A DNA stretch of 64,000 nucleotides from Acholoe squamosa (Eukaryota; Annelida; Polychaeta; Phyllodocida; Polynoidae). A model generated the notes under the pieces. It did not search any database. It worked only from the letters and a program-made list of their open reading frames with translations, and was not told where the DNA came from. The stretch covers positions 42,163,250-42,227,249 of the forward strand of contig OX439051.1 in NCBI GenBank assembly GCA_949317995.1, read 5' to 3'. Below are positions 53,227-64,000 of this stretch, one piece after another. Within the stretch, counting starts at the first letter, position 1; each line of letters begins with the position of its first letter. The translations under genes and the position numbers were made by a program.

Positions 53227-53850
53227 CATTATGACCACGCACCGCATTGTGACCACACCGCTTTATGACCGCGCCCAACTCACACATTATGACCACGCAC
53301 CACATTATGACCGCACCCAACTCACACATTATGACCACGCACCACATTATGACCGCACCCAACTCACACATTATGACCACGCACCGCATTATGACCGTGC
53401 TCAACTCACACATTATGACCGCATACCACATTATGACCGTGCCCAAGTCACACATTATGACCGTGCACCACATTATGACCGCATACAACTCCCACATTAT
53501 GACCGCGCACCGCATTATGACCGCGCCCAACTCACACATTATGACCATGCACCGCATTATGACCGCGCACAACTCACACATTATGACTGGGCACCGCATT
53601 ATGACCGCGCTCAACTCACACATTATGACCGCGCACCGCATTATGACTGTGCCAAACTCACACATTATGACCAAGCACCACATTATGACTGCACCGCAGT
53701 ATGACTGTGCCCAACTCATACATTATGACCGTGCACCGCATTATGACTGCGTCCGACTAATACAGTGTGACCATGCACCATGTTATGACCGAGCCCACAT
53801 AATGCTCATGACCATGCCAATCTAACACATTGTGACCGCACACTGCACTG
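53227..53850. repeat. 42-bp minisatellite, plus orientation
   Basis: Units of two related 21-bp halves built on CACATTATGACC and CGCATTATGACCGC. About 14 copies. Long open frames here are repeat translations. Confidence 0.92.
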
Positions 53851-53959
53851 GATATGATCCTCCCCATAAGGGATTATGACAGGTTAGGCTCAAGTTTTTT
53901 TGACCTTGTACTAGTCCATGTCTGCCAGTACAAATCATTTTGTCAAGATTTACATCGGC

Positions 53960-54426
53960 TTTTATTGGAATGCGGTACGGTCATAATGCCGTGCGCAGTC
54001 ATAATGTGTGAGTTGGGCGCGATCATATTATGATGCACGGTCATTATGTGTGAGTTGGGCGCGGTCATAATGTGTGAGTTGGGCGCGGTCATAATGCGGT
54101 GAGCCGTCATAATGTGTGAGTTGGGCACAGTCATAATGTGGTGCGCGGTCATAATGTGTGAGTTTGGCGCGGTCATAATGCAGTGCGCGGTCATAATGTG
54201 TGAGTTTGGCACTGTCATAATGCGGTGCGCGGTCATAATGTGTGAGTTGGGTGCGGTCATAATGTGGTGCGCGGTCATAATGTGTGAGTTGGGCGTGGTC
54301 ATAATGCGGTGCACGGTCATAATGTGTGAGTTGGGCGCGGTCATAATGTGGTGTGCGGTCATAATATGTGAGTTGGGCGCGGTCATAATGTGGTGCGGTC
54401 ACAATGCGGTGCGCGGTCATAATGCG
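53960..54426. repeat. 42-bp minisatellite, inverted orientation
   Basis: The same unit as 53227-53850 but reverse complemented (GGTCATAATGTGTGAGTTGG), about 11 copies. The two arrays form a head-to-head pair separated by about 110 bp and end 450 bp before the NUDT19 start codon. Confidence 0.92.
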
Positions 54427-54876
54427 GCAAAACAGAGAGCAGGGAACGTGGAGAGTTCTTCCACCCTCCTTGGAGAGAGCTACGAAAGTGGCAAGGTACC
54501 GGGTAGGTCGCGAGACCTATCAAGTTGTTGGCACTGCTAAATCTCCCGGAATGTCGTGACAACCCAAAACAACAACATTCTTCCACAAACAAAGATGTTA
54601 TGCTTCATTTCCCACAACATGTATATTATCTGATTAGTTGTTCCGGCGGCCCAGTAGGTTGATTCTGTGCGTGCTTCGGAGTTGTCATTCTCGCCCCCAT
54701 TTTTTGTTTAAGTCCTTGCGACAGGAACTCTCTAAAAGTTTCTTTTCATTGCGCACGCGTGACAGTCGGGAATGGAGAGTTCCGATGCCGATGCCGATAG
54801 GCACGTCTGAAAGTAAACACAGCACACAAAACTTTGTGAAGACACATTAAAAACTTCTTTTGACCTGGTCAGCAGC

Positions 54877-57340
54877 ATGTCTAGGTTCTGGAAAGATGCA
54901 GCCACGGTACTATTAACCGCCAAGTTTCCAAAAAGTGCAAGTTCGAAACTGAGAAATGTTGCTAAACAAGTAAAAGACAGTGCAGACACTGGCTCAATCA
55001 AGCGCATGGAGCAGTACAGAGGCCTCTATGACACTGTCATCGACAGGGGTGCCAAAATTCTAGTCTCAGAGCAGCTCGAGGTTGGAGAGCGACTCGAGGC
55101 CACTGAGATTCCTGACTTTGACTACAAGGTGCTCATGCTGGAGAGAAACAGCAAGAGTCCGTTCATGCCAAGTGCCTACGTGTTCCCTGGTGGTAAAATT
55201 GGCAATGTGGATTTTGTGGACAGATGGAGTGAAGTTTTCAGAGATGTTTTAGACTTGAAAGGTGTGAAACTTGCTGAGTACTCTCTTCGTAATTTGGGCA
55301 TCAAACAACCAAAGTTGATTGAGGATGAAGGCTCTACAGAACGCCTGCCAATGTTTGAGTATTGGGATGGGGTGGGAAGGGATGTCTCTAGTGAGATAGC
55401 TTTCAGGATTTCAGCCATCAGGGAAACCTTTGAGGAATCTGGCATCTTACTCTGCACGGATAAGGAACATCTAGACTTCACGGTCAATCCTGAGACGCAG
55501 GAAGCCCGAGTCGATCACAACAAGGTTATTGATAGCTGCATACCTGTCGAACAAAAGTTCTCTGCTGATGTTATGACCAAATGGAGGGAAGAAGTAAATA
55601 AAGACGAACACAAGTTTGTGGACATGTGTGCTGAGTTGAATGTGGTTCCCAACGTGTGGAGTTTACACGACTGGTCGTGTTGGTTAACCCCGACCAACAT
55701 GCCCAAAATGCACAACAACCGGCGCTACGACACGATCTTCTACCTGGCCTGTCTTCCACAAGTCCCTGATGTGGTCCACGATCAGCGTGAAATTTCCTCT
55801 GCTCAGGTACTGGTAAATTGTTTGACCTATATGAGCATTACCAAATATCCTCGAAAATAAGTGGCTTATACACAAGAATTATTTCAGGACAGGTGCACTC
55901 TATAAGATTTAATCCCGGTATCCACTACTACGACAAGAACTGCGTTATTTGTTGCACTTTCAGAAACAGACCGACAGTCGCAGCAGTAGATCTACTGCTG
56001 CGACAAAGACACAGTGGTCGGGGAGTGATGTGCGATAAAAAAAAAAAATGCAAATATCAACAACGTTTGATATCTGTGACAGCTGTCGGAAGTTCTGTCG
56101 CACGTCAGCAAACGCAACTGGAAACGGAGTAGTGGATCACACCCTTAAAAAAACAACTAAGGGTGTGTCTTATATGCAGGGTTTTTACACTATAGAACAG
56201 CACTGAAATGACCAAAGTTTGACCCCAGGTGTGTTCTATGGCTAGTATGGGATTTATTCTAACTCGGGGGTGTCCTATACTCGAGGTGCGTCTTATATGC
56301 AAGGATTTACGTACTCATTGAGCTCTCACTAATTACAGTACTCTTTATCTTACACTTTATAAGAGACGAAATAGAATTAATTCATTTAGACCAATGCAAC
56401 TACATGTGCACCTATGAGACTATCACAACACATAGTTAGTAATTTTACCTTTGTTTTCAGTGGGCTACGCCCCTAGACCTCCTTTGTCGACATCAGGCGG
56501 AGGAGCTGTGGTTAGCGCCCCCTCAGGTCTATGAGCTGTGTAGACTCTGCAGCATGTCTGAACTACAAGAACTCTACAAGTTTGCCAAATCTAGAGAGGG
56601 ATGTGGGATTCAGCGGTGGCTACCAGTGAGGATGAAGTGTGAGGACGGAACGATAGCTGTTCTACCTGGTAGGTGTTTGGTGTTATTCTAGTAACGGTAA
56701 TACAGAAATACCGGCCAAAATACCATATACTCCCGTGTATAAGCCACAACCACATATAAGCTGCCCCTGAAACTTTTGCAGAAGCTATCAGCCACACCTG
56801 GGGTGTAAGAGAAAAACCCATGTATAAGCCACACACCAACTTTGGGAACATCCTATAAAAGCCGCAGCAGGCATATAAGCCAAACCATGAGTTTCTGGCT
56901 TTGCGATAAGCTGCACTTCGGAATTAAAAAGTTTGCTATTTCTTATTATTGTCGACATATCAGAAACCCCGCATATAAGCTACACACTGAGTGTTGGACA
57001 CCATATTATTTATAAACTGCTGTAAGTCTGTGGCTTAAAACCCTGGGTTTACGGTACTAAGAAATTTTCTGTCTTTAATCTCGAAAAGCATTCAAGCATA
57101 TGATCTTCTTTCTGGCTTAGTCCCGTTTGGATATTTGTCACTTGACCTCCTTTTGAAGGCTTCAAAAGTCATTGATATTACAACCTTATCATTTCACCAT
57201 AATCTTACATTTTCCTGCAGGTGATGAGTTGTACCCCAATGAACCAGACTATGATGGCATTGAAGACTCTGTCGCTGTCCCGCAAACCATCGATCAACTC
57301 AGATCAAACACGTTAGCGCACCACCGGTTTGAATTCTTCG
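54877..57340 (+). CDS. NUDT19: NUDT19-like Nudix hydrolase, at least three exons
   Basis: A peroxisomal or mitochondrial type Nudix hydrolase acting on CoA or nucleoside diphosphate derivatives. Exons: 54877-55806, 56461-56668 and 57221-57340, with GT-AG introns and agreeing phases. Exon 1 has SAYVFPGGKIGNVDF and, after the long insertion typical of this family, AIRETFEESGILL, the REUxEExGU half of the Nudix box. The NHWxT-type region WSLHDWSCWLTP follows. The N-terminus (SRFWKDAATVLLTAK) is retained. The frame of exon 3 stays open to TAA 57439, so the gene may end there, or splice at GGTATG to an exon I could not find. No SKL-type signal was seen. Confidence 0.88.
56140..56320. repeat. TATAAGCC/TCTTATATGC family fragments in NUDT19 intron 1
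   Basis: Two GTGTGTCTTATATGC-like motifs about 140 bp apart, with related sequence between them; no clear inverted ends. Confidence 0.45.
56726..57056. mobile_element. MITE-like copy (TATAAGCC subfamily) in NUDT19 intron 2
   Basis: Starts ACCATATACTCCCGTGTATA, has five or more TATAAGCYRCA motifs, and ends CCCTGGGTTTACGGTA, partly inverted to the start. Confidence 0.55.
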
Positions 57341-57441
57341 GTATGCATCAAACAAACATAGCATGTACAGAACAACAGACACACGGTCATCTCTCACCAA
57401 ACTTAGGGCATCGTGCTTGGCACTCACTCTGCGAAAGTTAA

Positions 57442-59290
57442 ACAAGTTATTGTTTATAGACTCTGTTGAGCAGTTAAGTACTCAATATAAAATCTACTGC
57501 AATATTTCATTTCATATAAGGACTTACAAAGCCAAGTTTGTTAGAAAAGTCTGTTGTACTGCTTGGTGATAGATACTTCAATACATGCTCAACCGAGTTA
57601 ATTCAATTGGTGCTTATCGTGAGGAAAGAGTAAGAAGAAATCGATCAAATATATTTTCACTTAAAGGAATAATCAAATAATCCGCCGATGACCTTCAGTG
57701 CCGGTATGACTTATTTCGTTTCTTTAAATGTATACAAGGTTTTTAGGCTACAAGAATATCACATGGATGCATATATTTTGTATGATTATACATAGCTTTT
57801 TGTTTTTCTATCAATGAAAAAGTACCTCATTGACTGTTTTTCACCGTGTATAACATTTAAAATACTGCTTCAAATGAGTTTGGTGAATGGTGCCATTAGA
57901 AGTACTTAAAAGTGCTTATCATCTACTCAATGTAAATAGGTTACTGGATATGCATGTTAGAAAGAAATCATTAATCATTAGCATTTTCTAACCCTTTAAG
58001 GGCGGTGTGGTGTGCTAAGGCCTCATGCCTATTAGTTGAAACCATGCATGAATGCAGCCTTGGTGAGTAACTCGCCAGGGCTGCATTCATGCATCATACA
58101 GACCATCTGGGAGTGTATTAAAAAGAAAATAAGTCAAATATGATTTCGACATCCAAGATTTGACCATGTGTGGCCGCTACACAGAGGCAAGAGAAAAAAG
58201 AAAAAGAAAAATGTGGTATCCAGCCGGTAGACATTGTCTTCTGTATTACCTAAATAGCTAAAACATTAAGAAAAAAGTACAGGGCATCATTTAGGCAGCT
58301 GATCCCACGGGACATGAGTTCAAATAAAGCAATAAGACTGTCCTTTGAGGTACAGTATCAGTATTTCTATGTGGACAAGCACATTGGTCTCAGCATATCA
58401 ATGATATTAGAAGTCTATATACGTCCCTTAATAGTAATAACTTCAGCTCATATCTGTAAGATGTTAACATATTCAAGTCATCTACACGTATACACAGGAA
58501 CATGTAATGCATGTCTTCAATTTGCTTGAATAGAATTATGTTTAAAATGAAAAACACTTCAACATTTCAAGTGTACATACCGCCCTCTAGTATAGTTAGC
58601 CATAGTGGACATTATTTGAATATCTGCTACATTTAGATAAGGGCCCATATGAAACGAGTAAAAATGCAGTAACATATGATGGTACCAGGGTAGTTGTAGT
58701 TTTGTTGGCAAGGGTGTTTCTTATGCTATTTGTGAGTAGGCTACCGTTATTGACTGTTAAATTTTTCATATGTGTTACTTAGAACTTGTTGATATAATCT
58801 ATATGATATATTGGCTGACTGCATGAATAGGTAATTTTGTAAATTGTTATACATAGAGTTTGTTTGTAAAATACAGAATTGTTTCTGAACAGTCAAATTC
58901 TTCTTGCTTTTTTGTCATACATAACAGGTATGATAAAAAAAAGTTGCGTGTTTCGGGAATAAGCTGAAAAATAGGAAGTGACACATGGTTCTTATTCATC
59001 ACTTGAATTTCGTTAAAAGTTAAGAATCATCAAAAAAAGAATAAAGGCCGACCCTTTTGTCCTAAGTCACGCAACACAAAAAATATTAGGCCTAAGTGAG
59101 TCATGGTTAAAGCTATTGATGCCGCACAGGACTAATGATCTGTAAATACCTGTTTGTTACTTACAAGTAACATATTTAGCACCTTAAGATGCACATGTTT
59201 GAACTAAATCTTGGCAAGCAACACCATGATTCATGTTCATTTATCATGATGAACAAATGCCGTCAAGTCTACTCACCGCCACTGCATAGG
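57442..59290. other. Intergenic or intronic DNA downstream of NUDT19
   Basis: No exon or repeat recognised apart from one TTGGTGAGTAACTCGCCA hairpin-like stretch at about 58060. A last NUDT19 exon could be hidden here. Confidence 0.35.
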
Positions 59291-60715
59291 AATGACATAC
59301 CTTTGAGAAGGGCATCCACAGCTATGACACACAGACTATTTCAAAGGGCTGCATTCATACATCATGCTGCCCCACCATGGCTACATTAATACATCATGCT
59401 GTCCCACCATGGCTACATTCATGCATCGTGCTGTCCCACCATGGCTGCATTAATACATCATGCTGTCCCACCATGGCTGCATTAATACATCATGCTGCCC
59501 CACCATGGCTACATTCATGCATCATGCTGTCCCACCATGGCTGCATTAATACATCATGCTGCCCCACCATGACTACGTTCATGCCTCATGCTGTCCCACC
59601 ATGGCTGCATTAATACATCATGCTGCCCCACCATGACTACATTCATGCATCATAGTGCCACACCATGGCTGCATCATAGTGCCCCACCATGGCTGTATTC
59701 ATGCATCATAGTGCCGCACCACGGCTGCATTCATGCATCATAGTGCCCTACTATGACTGCATTCATGCCTCATGCTGCTTTACCATGGCTGCATTCATTC
59801 ATCATGCTAACCCACCATGGCTGCATTTATGCATCATAGTGCCCCACCATGGCTGCATCCATGCATCATGCTGTCCCACCATGGCTGCATTCATGCATCA
59901 TTCTGCCCCACCATGGCTGCATTCATGCATCATTCTGCCCCACCATGGCTGCATTCATTCATCATTCTGCCCCACCATGGCTGCATTCATGCATCATGCT
60001 GTCCCACCATGGCTGCATTCATGCATCATTCTGCCCCACCATGGCTGCATTCATGCATTATGCTGACCCACCATGGCTGCATTCATGTATCATGCTGCCA
60101 CACCATGGCTGCATTCATGCATCATTCTGCCCCACCATGGCTGCATTCATGCATCATGCTGTCCCACCATGGCTGCATTCATGCATCATTCTGCCCCACC
60201 ATGGCTGCATTCATGCATTATGCTGACCCACCATGGCTGCATTCATGTATCATGCTGTCCCACCATGGCTGCATTCATGCATCATGCTGTCCTACCATGG
60301 CTGCATTCATGCATCATGCTGTCCCACCATGGCTGCATTCATGCATCATTCTGCCCCACCATGGCTGCATTCATGCACCCATTGAGAAGGGCATTCACAG
60401 CTGTGACACACAGACTATTTCAAAGGGCTGCATTCATACATCATGCTGTCCCACCATGGCTGCATTCATGCATCATGCTGTCCCACCATGGCTGCATTCA
60501 TGCATCATGCTCTCCCACCATGGCTGCATTTATGCATCATGCTGCCCCACCATGGTTGCATTCGTAAATTATGCTGCCCCACCATGGCTGCATTCATACA
60601 TCATTATGACCCACCATGGCTGCATTCGTAAATTATGCTGCCCCACCATGGCTGCATTCATACAATCCTGACCCACCATGGCTGCATTTGTAAATTATGC
60701 TGACCCAACAGGACA
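59290..60715. repeat. 32-bp minisatellite (CCCACCATGGCTGCATTCAT)
   Basis: About 40 units with few variants (CATCATGCT / CATCATTCTGCC). The header GAGAAGGGCATYCACAGCTR is present at about 59300 and again at 60385, so the array was itself partly duplicated. Confidence 0.95.
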
Positions 60716-62640
60716 TAGTAGGCCTATATTCAGACACTATGCAGCTATGCAGTGTTTCTAGTGTTAACAAATACAAATAGCACCATGCACATCCTGTCCT
60801 TGCAGTATTATAATGGATTGGTGTAGGGTTACAACATTAAGAATCAATCATACTTGCTCCGTTACACATGAGCTGCAGCTGTTTCTTGATTCATTACTTT
60901 TGGTCAATTCATCAAATAGTTTCCAAAGTCTAATAAGAAATTAGCGTTACTGAGATACAGTTCAATTACATGGTAGCTCTCTCAATGTATATTGGTTTTA
61001 CATATATCCTATGGTAATAAATGTATCTGTATGAGGACATGAAATGATGGGGGCCATGGTATCTCAATTTACTGTATCACAAATAGGCCTGGTTGGATGG
61101 ATGCAGTGAGTGCTGCCAATGTGTATAGTTGTGGCGCCCCCTTTTGTCTATCTTTAAAACAAACATTTCCCTCAGCCTGTCCACAGTAGGCTAGAAACCT
61201 ATCCCTGAATTCCGCTCCCCCTTCTCTCCCACTACATATGGGGCAGGTGGAAGCCTTGGCCAACTTGTTGGAAACTGTTGGATGTGCATGAGTGAGCACA
61301 CTCTCCCAGCAGATGTTATCACTGATAGGTTATCTGAATATGTGAGGGAGAGTGTGAAATGAGATTGAGACAGACAGAGTGCAGAATAAACACCCAATAA
61401 TCACCCCCAATTAAGGGATTAGGATAAGAAGCTCTTTGATATAACAAGATTACATTTCTGTAATCCTCCCTCTCCCTGTCACCTGACCTTGACACAGGAG
61501 GAAGTAAGGGGAGAGGGGTTGGGGGTGGAGCCCTATGCCTGCGGTAGTTATACAGACCGCAAATGCCCAGTGTATGTCCACAGATACTTAGTAGAATTTA
61601 CCTCCATGTACTATACAACTGTAACTGAAAACTCCCACATCAAGCTGTACAATAACTTTTACCCCATGCAGGCCATTTGGTCCTGCAGATTTTATCATTC
61701 TGCAGGCCTGGACTGATTTTGGCAGGACCGGATTACCTAAAGATCATTATCATCAGGAAAAATACAATAATGCACTATGCACTCCATAAAGGGTGAGTTT
61801 CTCGTATATCATATGGAGTATTTCTCATGGTTTGGCATGTATCTGCTCCACATACACTAATGATTTCCAGGCCTATATAAACTATGTATTTCCTCATGTC
61901 AAATCATCCATATGTTATAGCTGCCCATTTAGTCTTCAGTCATTTTATTAGACCCGAGGTTCGACCTCGGGTCTACTTCTAGTGTACACAATTTCGCCGA
62001 AGCTTTTTGCGTATAGGGGTAATGTGCACCATAAATCGACCATTGCAAATTCAGGGATGAAAGTCTTCAGGGATTTCCCTAATTTCAGGGATTTTGAAGT
62101 TCCAAGGCCCTATATATTCATATAAAAACCCAGGTTTTTAGGCCCATATTGGACCATTTCAGGGATTTTCATGTTCTCTGACTTTCATCCCTGCAAATTG
62201 GTATAGAATAATTTGTAAATTGTATTGGTATCAGATATAGTGTAGGACTATTTATGGTAGGTCTACCCATGCCACAAGTGGATTGCCTGCATGCAATGCT
62301 CCCTACACTACAGTAGGGCCTAAGCTGCCAAACTGTGGATGCCTTCCCCTTCACACAGTGTCCAGCCGGTCTGTGTGTGTGTGTGAGGGGGAGGGGGTAC
62401 ATATAGGTCCTCTATATACCGATATTGCAGGATGTAGAATGTGTGCAGCCATTTCTTGAGCTGATTTCCAGCATGCTACACTGATAGCTATCAGAGAGCA
62501 CTTGTACCCAAATATCTCAGGACTGAATCTATCAAGGCCTTTTCACCTCTCTGTTCTATGGTGTTTAATTGAAAATGTTGACGTCATTCTGTGTTTTAAA
62601 TTGTGTTTTAAAAATGTGTGTTTTTATTATTCTATGGTCT
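60716..62640. other. Intergenic DNA between two minisatellites
   Basis: No gene supported. Contains a (GT)n-like tract at about 62372-62390 and the hairpin at 61950-61974. Confidence 0.4.
61950..61983 (+). other. Perfect 11-bp hairpin followed by CTAG-T (possible Helitron 3' end)
   Basis: AGACCCGAGGT and ACCTCGGGTCT flank TCG, then ACTTCTAGT. A GC-rich hairpin shortly before CTRR-T is how Helitrons end, though the spacing here (4 nt) is short. No 5' end was found. Confidence 0.25.
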
Positions 62641-64000
62641 TAGACATGAATGGCATGATGCATTGATGCACGGTTAACCCCTTATGAATGACATGATGCA
62701 TTGATGCACTTTAACCCTTTATTGAAGGCATGATGGATTGATGTGCAGTTAACCCTTTATGGGTGGCATGATGCATTGATACACAGTTAACCCTTTATGA
62801 ATGGCATGATGCATTGATGCACATCTAACCCTTTTATAGATAGCATGATGCATTAATGCACATTTAACCCTTCATGGATGGCAAGATGCAGTGATGCACA
62901 TTTAACCCTTTATGGATGGCAAGATGCAGTGATGCACAGTTAACCCTTTATGAATGGCATGATGCATTGATGTACTTTAACCCTTCTTGGATAGCATGAT
63001 GCATTGATGCACAGTTAACCCTTTATGGATTTCACAAAGCATTGATGCACATTTAACCCTTTATGGATGGCATGATGCGGTGATGCACAGTTAACCCTTT
63101 AAAGATAGCATGATGCATTGATGCACAGTTAACCCTTTATGAATGGCATGATGCATTGATGCACTTTAACCTTTTATGAAAGGCATGTAGCATTGATGCA
63201 CAGTTAACCCTTTATGGATAGCATGATGCATTAACACACTTTAACCCGTTAAGAATGACATGATGCAGTGATGCACTTTTACCCTTTATTGGTGGCATGA
63301 TGGATTGATGCACCTGTTAACCCTTTATGAATGGCATGATGCATTGATGCACATTTAACCCTTTATGAATGGCATGATGCATTGATGCACATTTAACCCT
63401 TTATGTATGGCATGATGCATTGATACACAGTTAACCCTTTATGAATAGCATGATGCATTGATGCACATTTAACCCTTTATGAATGGCATGATGCATTGAT
63501 TCACTTTAAGCCTTCATGAATGGCATGTAGCATTGATGCACAGTTAACCCTATATGGATAGCATGGTGCATTGATGCATATTTAACCCTTTATGAATGGC
63601 ATGATGCATAGATACAGATATCCCTTTATGAATGGCATGATGCATTGATGCACAGTTAACCCTTTATGGATAGCATGATGCAATGACACACTTTAACCCG
63701 TTAAGAATGGCATGATGCAGTGATGCTCTTTTACCCTTCATGGATAACCTGATGCATTGATGCACTTAACCCTTTATGGATGGCATGATGCATTGATACA
63801 CAGTTAACCCCTTAGGGATAGCATGATGCATTGATGCACAGTTAACCCTTTATGGATGTTACAAAGCATTGATGCACATTTAACCCTTCATGGATAACAT
63901 GATGCATTGATGCACTTTAACCCTTTATGAATGGCATGATGTATTGATGCACTTTAACCCTTTATGGGTGGCATGATGCATTGATACACAGTTAACCCTT
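62640..64000. repeat. Minisatellite of about 36-38 bp (GGCATGATGCATTGATGCAC)
   Basis: About 36 units, each with TTAACCCTTTATG and GCATGATGCATTGATG. It runs off the right end of the window. The TTAACCC is part of the unit and not telomeric. Confidence 0.95.

Noticed and set aside
52892..53825. Long open frames of up to 270 codons in several frames and on both strands
   Set aside because: They are translations of the 42-bp minisatellite, whose unit length is a multiple of three and lacks stops.
53943..54540. Open frames in the inverted minisatellite arm
   Set aside because: Repeat translations, as for the other arm.
59377..60671. Open frames up to 284 codons with many in-frame ATG
   Set aside because: Translations of the 32-bp CCACCATGGCTGC minisatellite; no gene-like composition.
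62640..64000. Telomeric or subtelomeric repeat because of TTAACCC
   Set aside because: TTAACCC occurs once per 36-38 bp unit and never in tandem.

Overview
This window is eukaryotic, most likely from an invertebrate animal (possibly an invertebrate deuterostome). Two intron-bearing host genes sit in repeat-rich DNA: an arylacetamide-deacetylase-type lipase and a NUDT19-type Nudix hydrolase. The species cannot be named from sequence alone.

The central feature is one inserted element, 2153-33162 (31,010 bp). It is flanked by a 6-bp direct repeat (ACCGGA) and bounded by inverted repeats that start AGTAGTATAATAG. It is a Polinton/Maverick (adintovirus-like) element, larger than the 15-25 kb usual for the group. 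Its left 16 kb is the classical core, all on the minus strand. Read right to left it holds a penton-like minor capsid protein, protein-primed DNA polymerase B, a PC4-like protein, a zinc-ribbon protein, a retrovirus-type integrase, an FtsK/HerA-type packaging ATPase, small basic virion-type proteins, a pX/pVI-like protein, the major capsid protein, an adenain-like protease, a membrane protein, coiled-coil proteins, a DUF5662-like protein, dUTPase and an unknown ORF. Several core genes are broken. Nearly all frameshifts fall in runs of A (coding strand), and three in-frame TAA codons occur in polymerase, integrase and a coiled-coil gene. This is therefore either a decaying copy or one with uncorrected homopolymer errors.

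The right 15 kb (18.3-33.1 kb) is accessory. It holds a 238-bp repeat array, two paralogous genes with a RING-like cysteine domain, a proline-rich repeat protein with a C2H2 finger, and two unknown genes, one faintly TBP-like. It also holds a fold-back element with a tRNA-like sequence. On the plus strand is a three-exon gene for a membrane glycoprotein laid out like a transmembrane chemokine (signal peptide, small Cys domain, Ser/Thr stalk, membrane anchor). A 149-bp tandem array follows, each unit carrying two CArG boxes, a CRE and a kB-like site. Farther right, a second cluster of kB-like palindromes lies just upstream of a TATA box and another ORF. Together this looks like a host-signal-responsive, immediate-early-like module attached to a Polinton chassis.

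The left flank (1-2152) has a partial repeat-containing ORF and a cluster of AGGTCA, CCAAT and RFX X-box-like motifs. The right flank (33.2-64 kb) has two LINE remnants, several MITE-like inverted-repeat families, the nine-exon lipase gene at 41.7-47.3 kb, NUDT19 at 54.9-57.3 kb, and long minisatellites. One minisatellite was built from a lipase exon end and its splice donor, and another is arranged head-to-head upstream of NUDT19.
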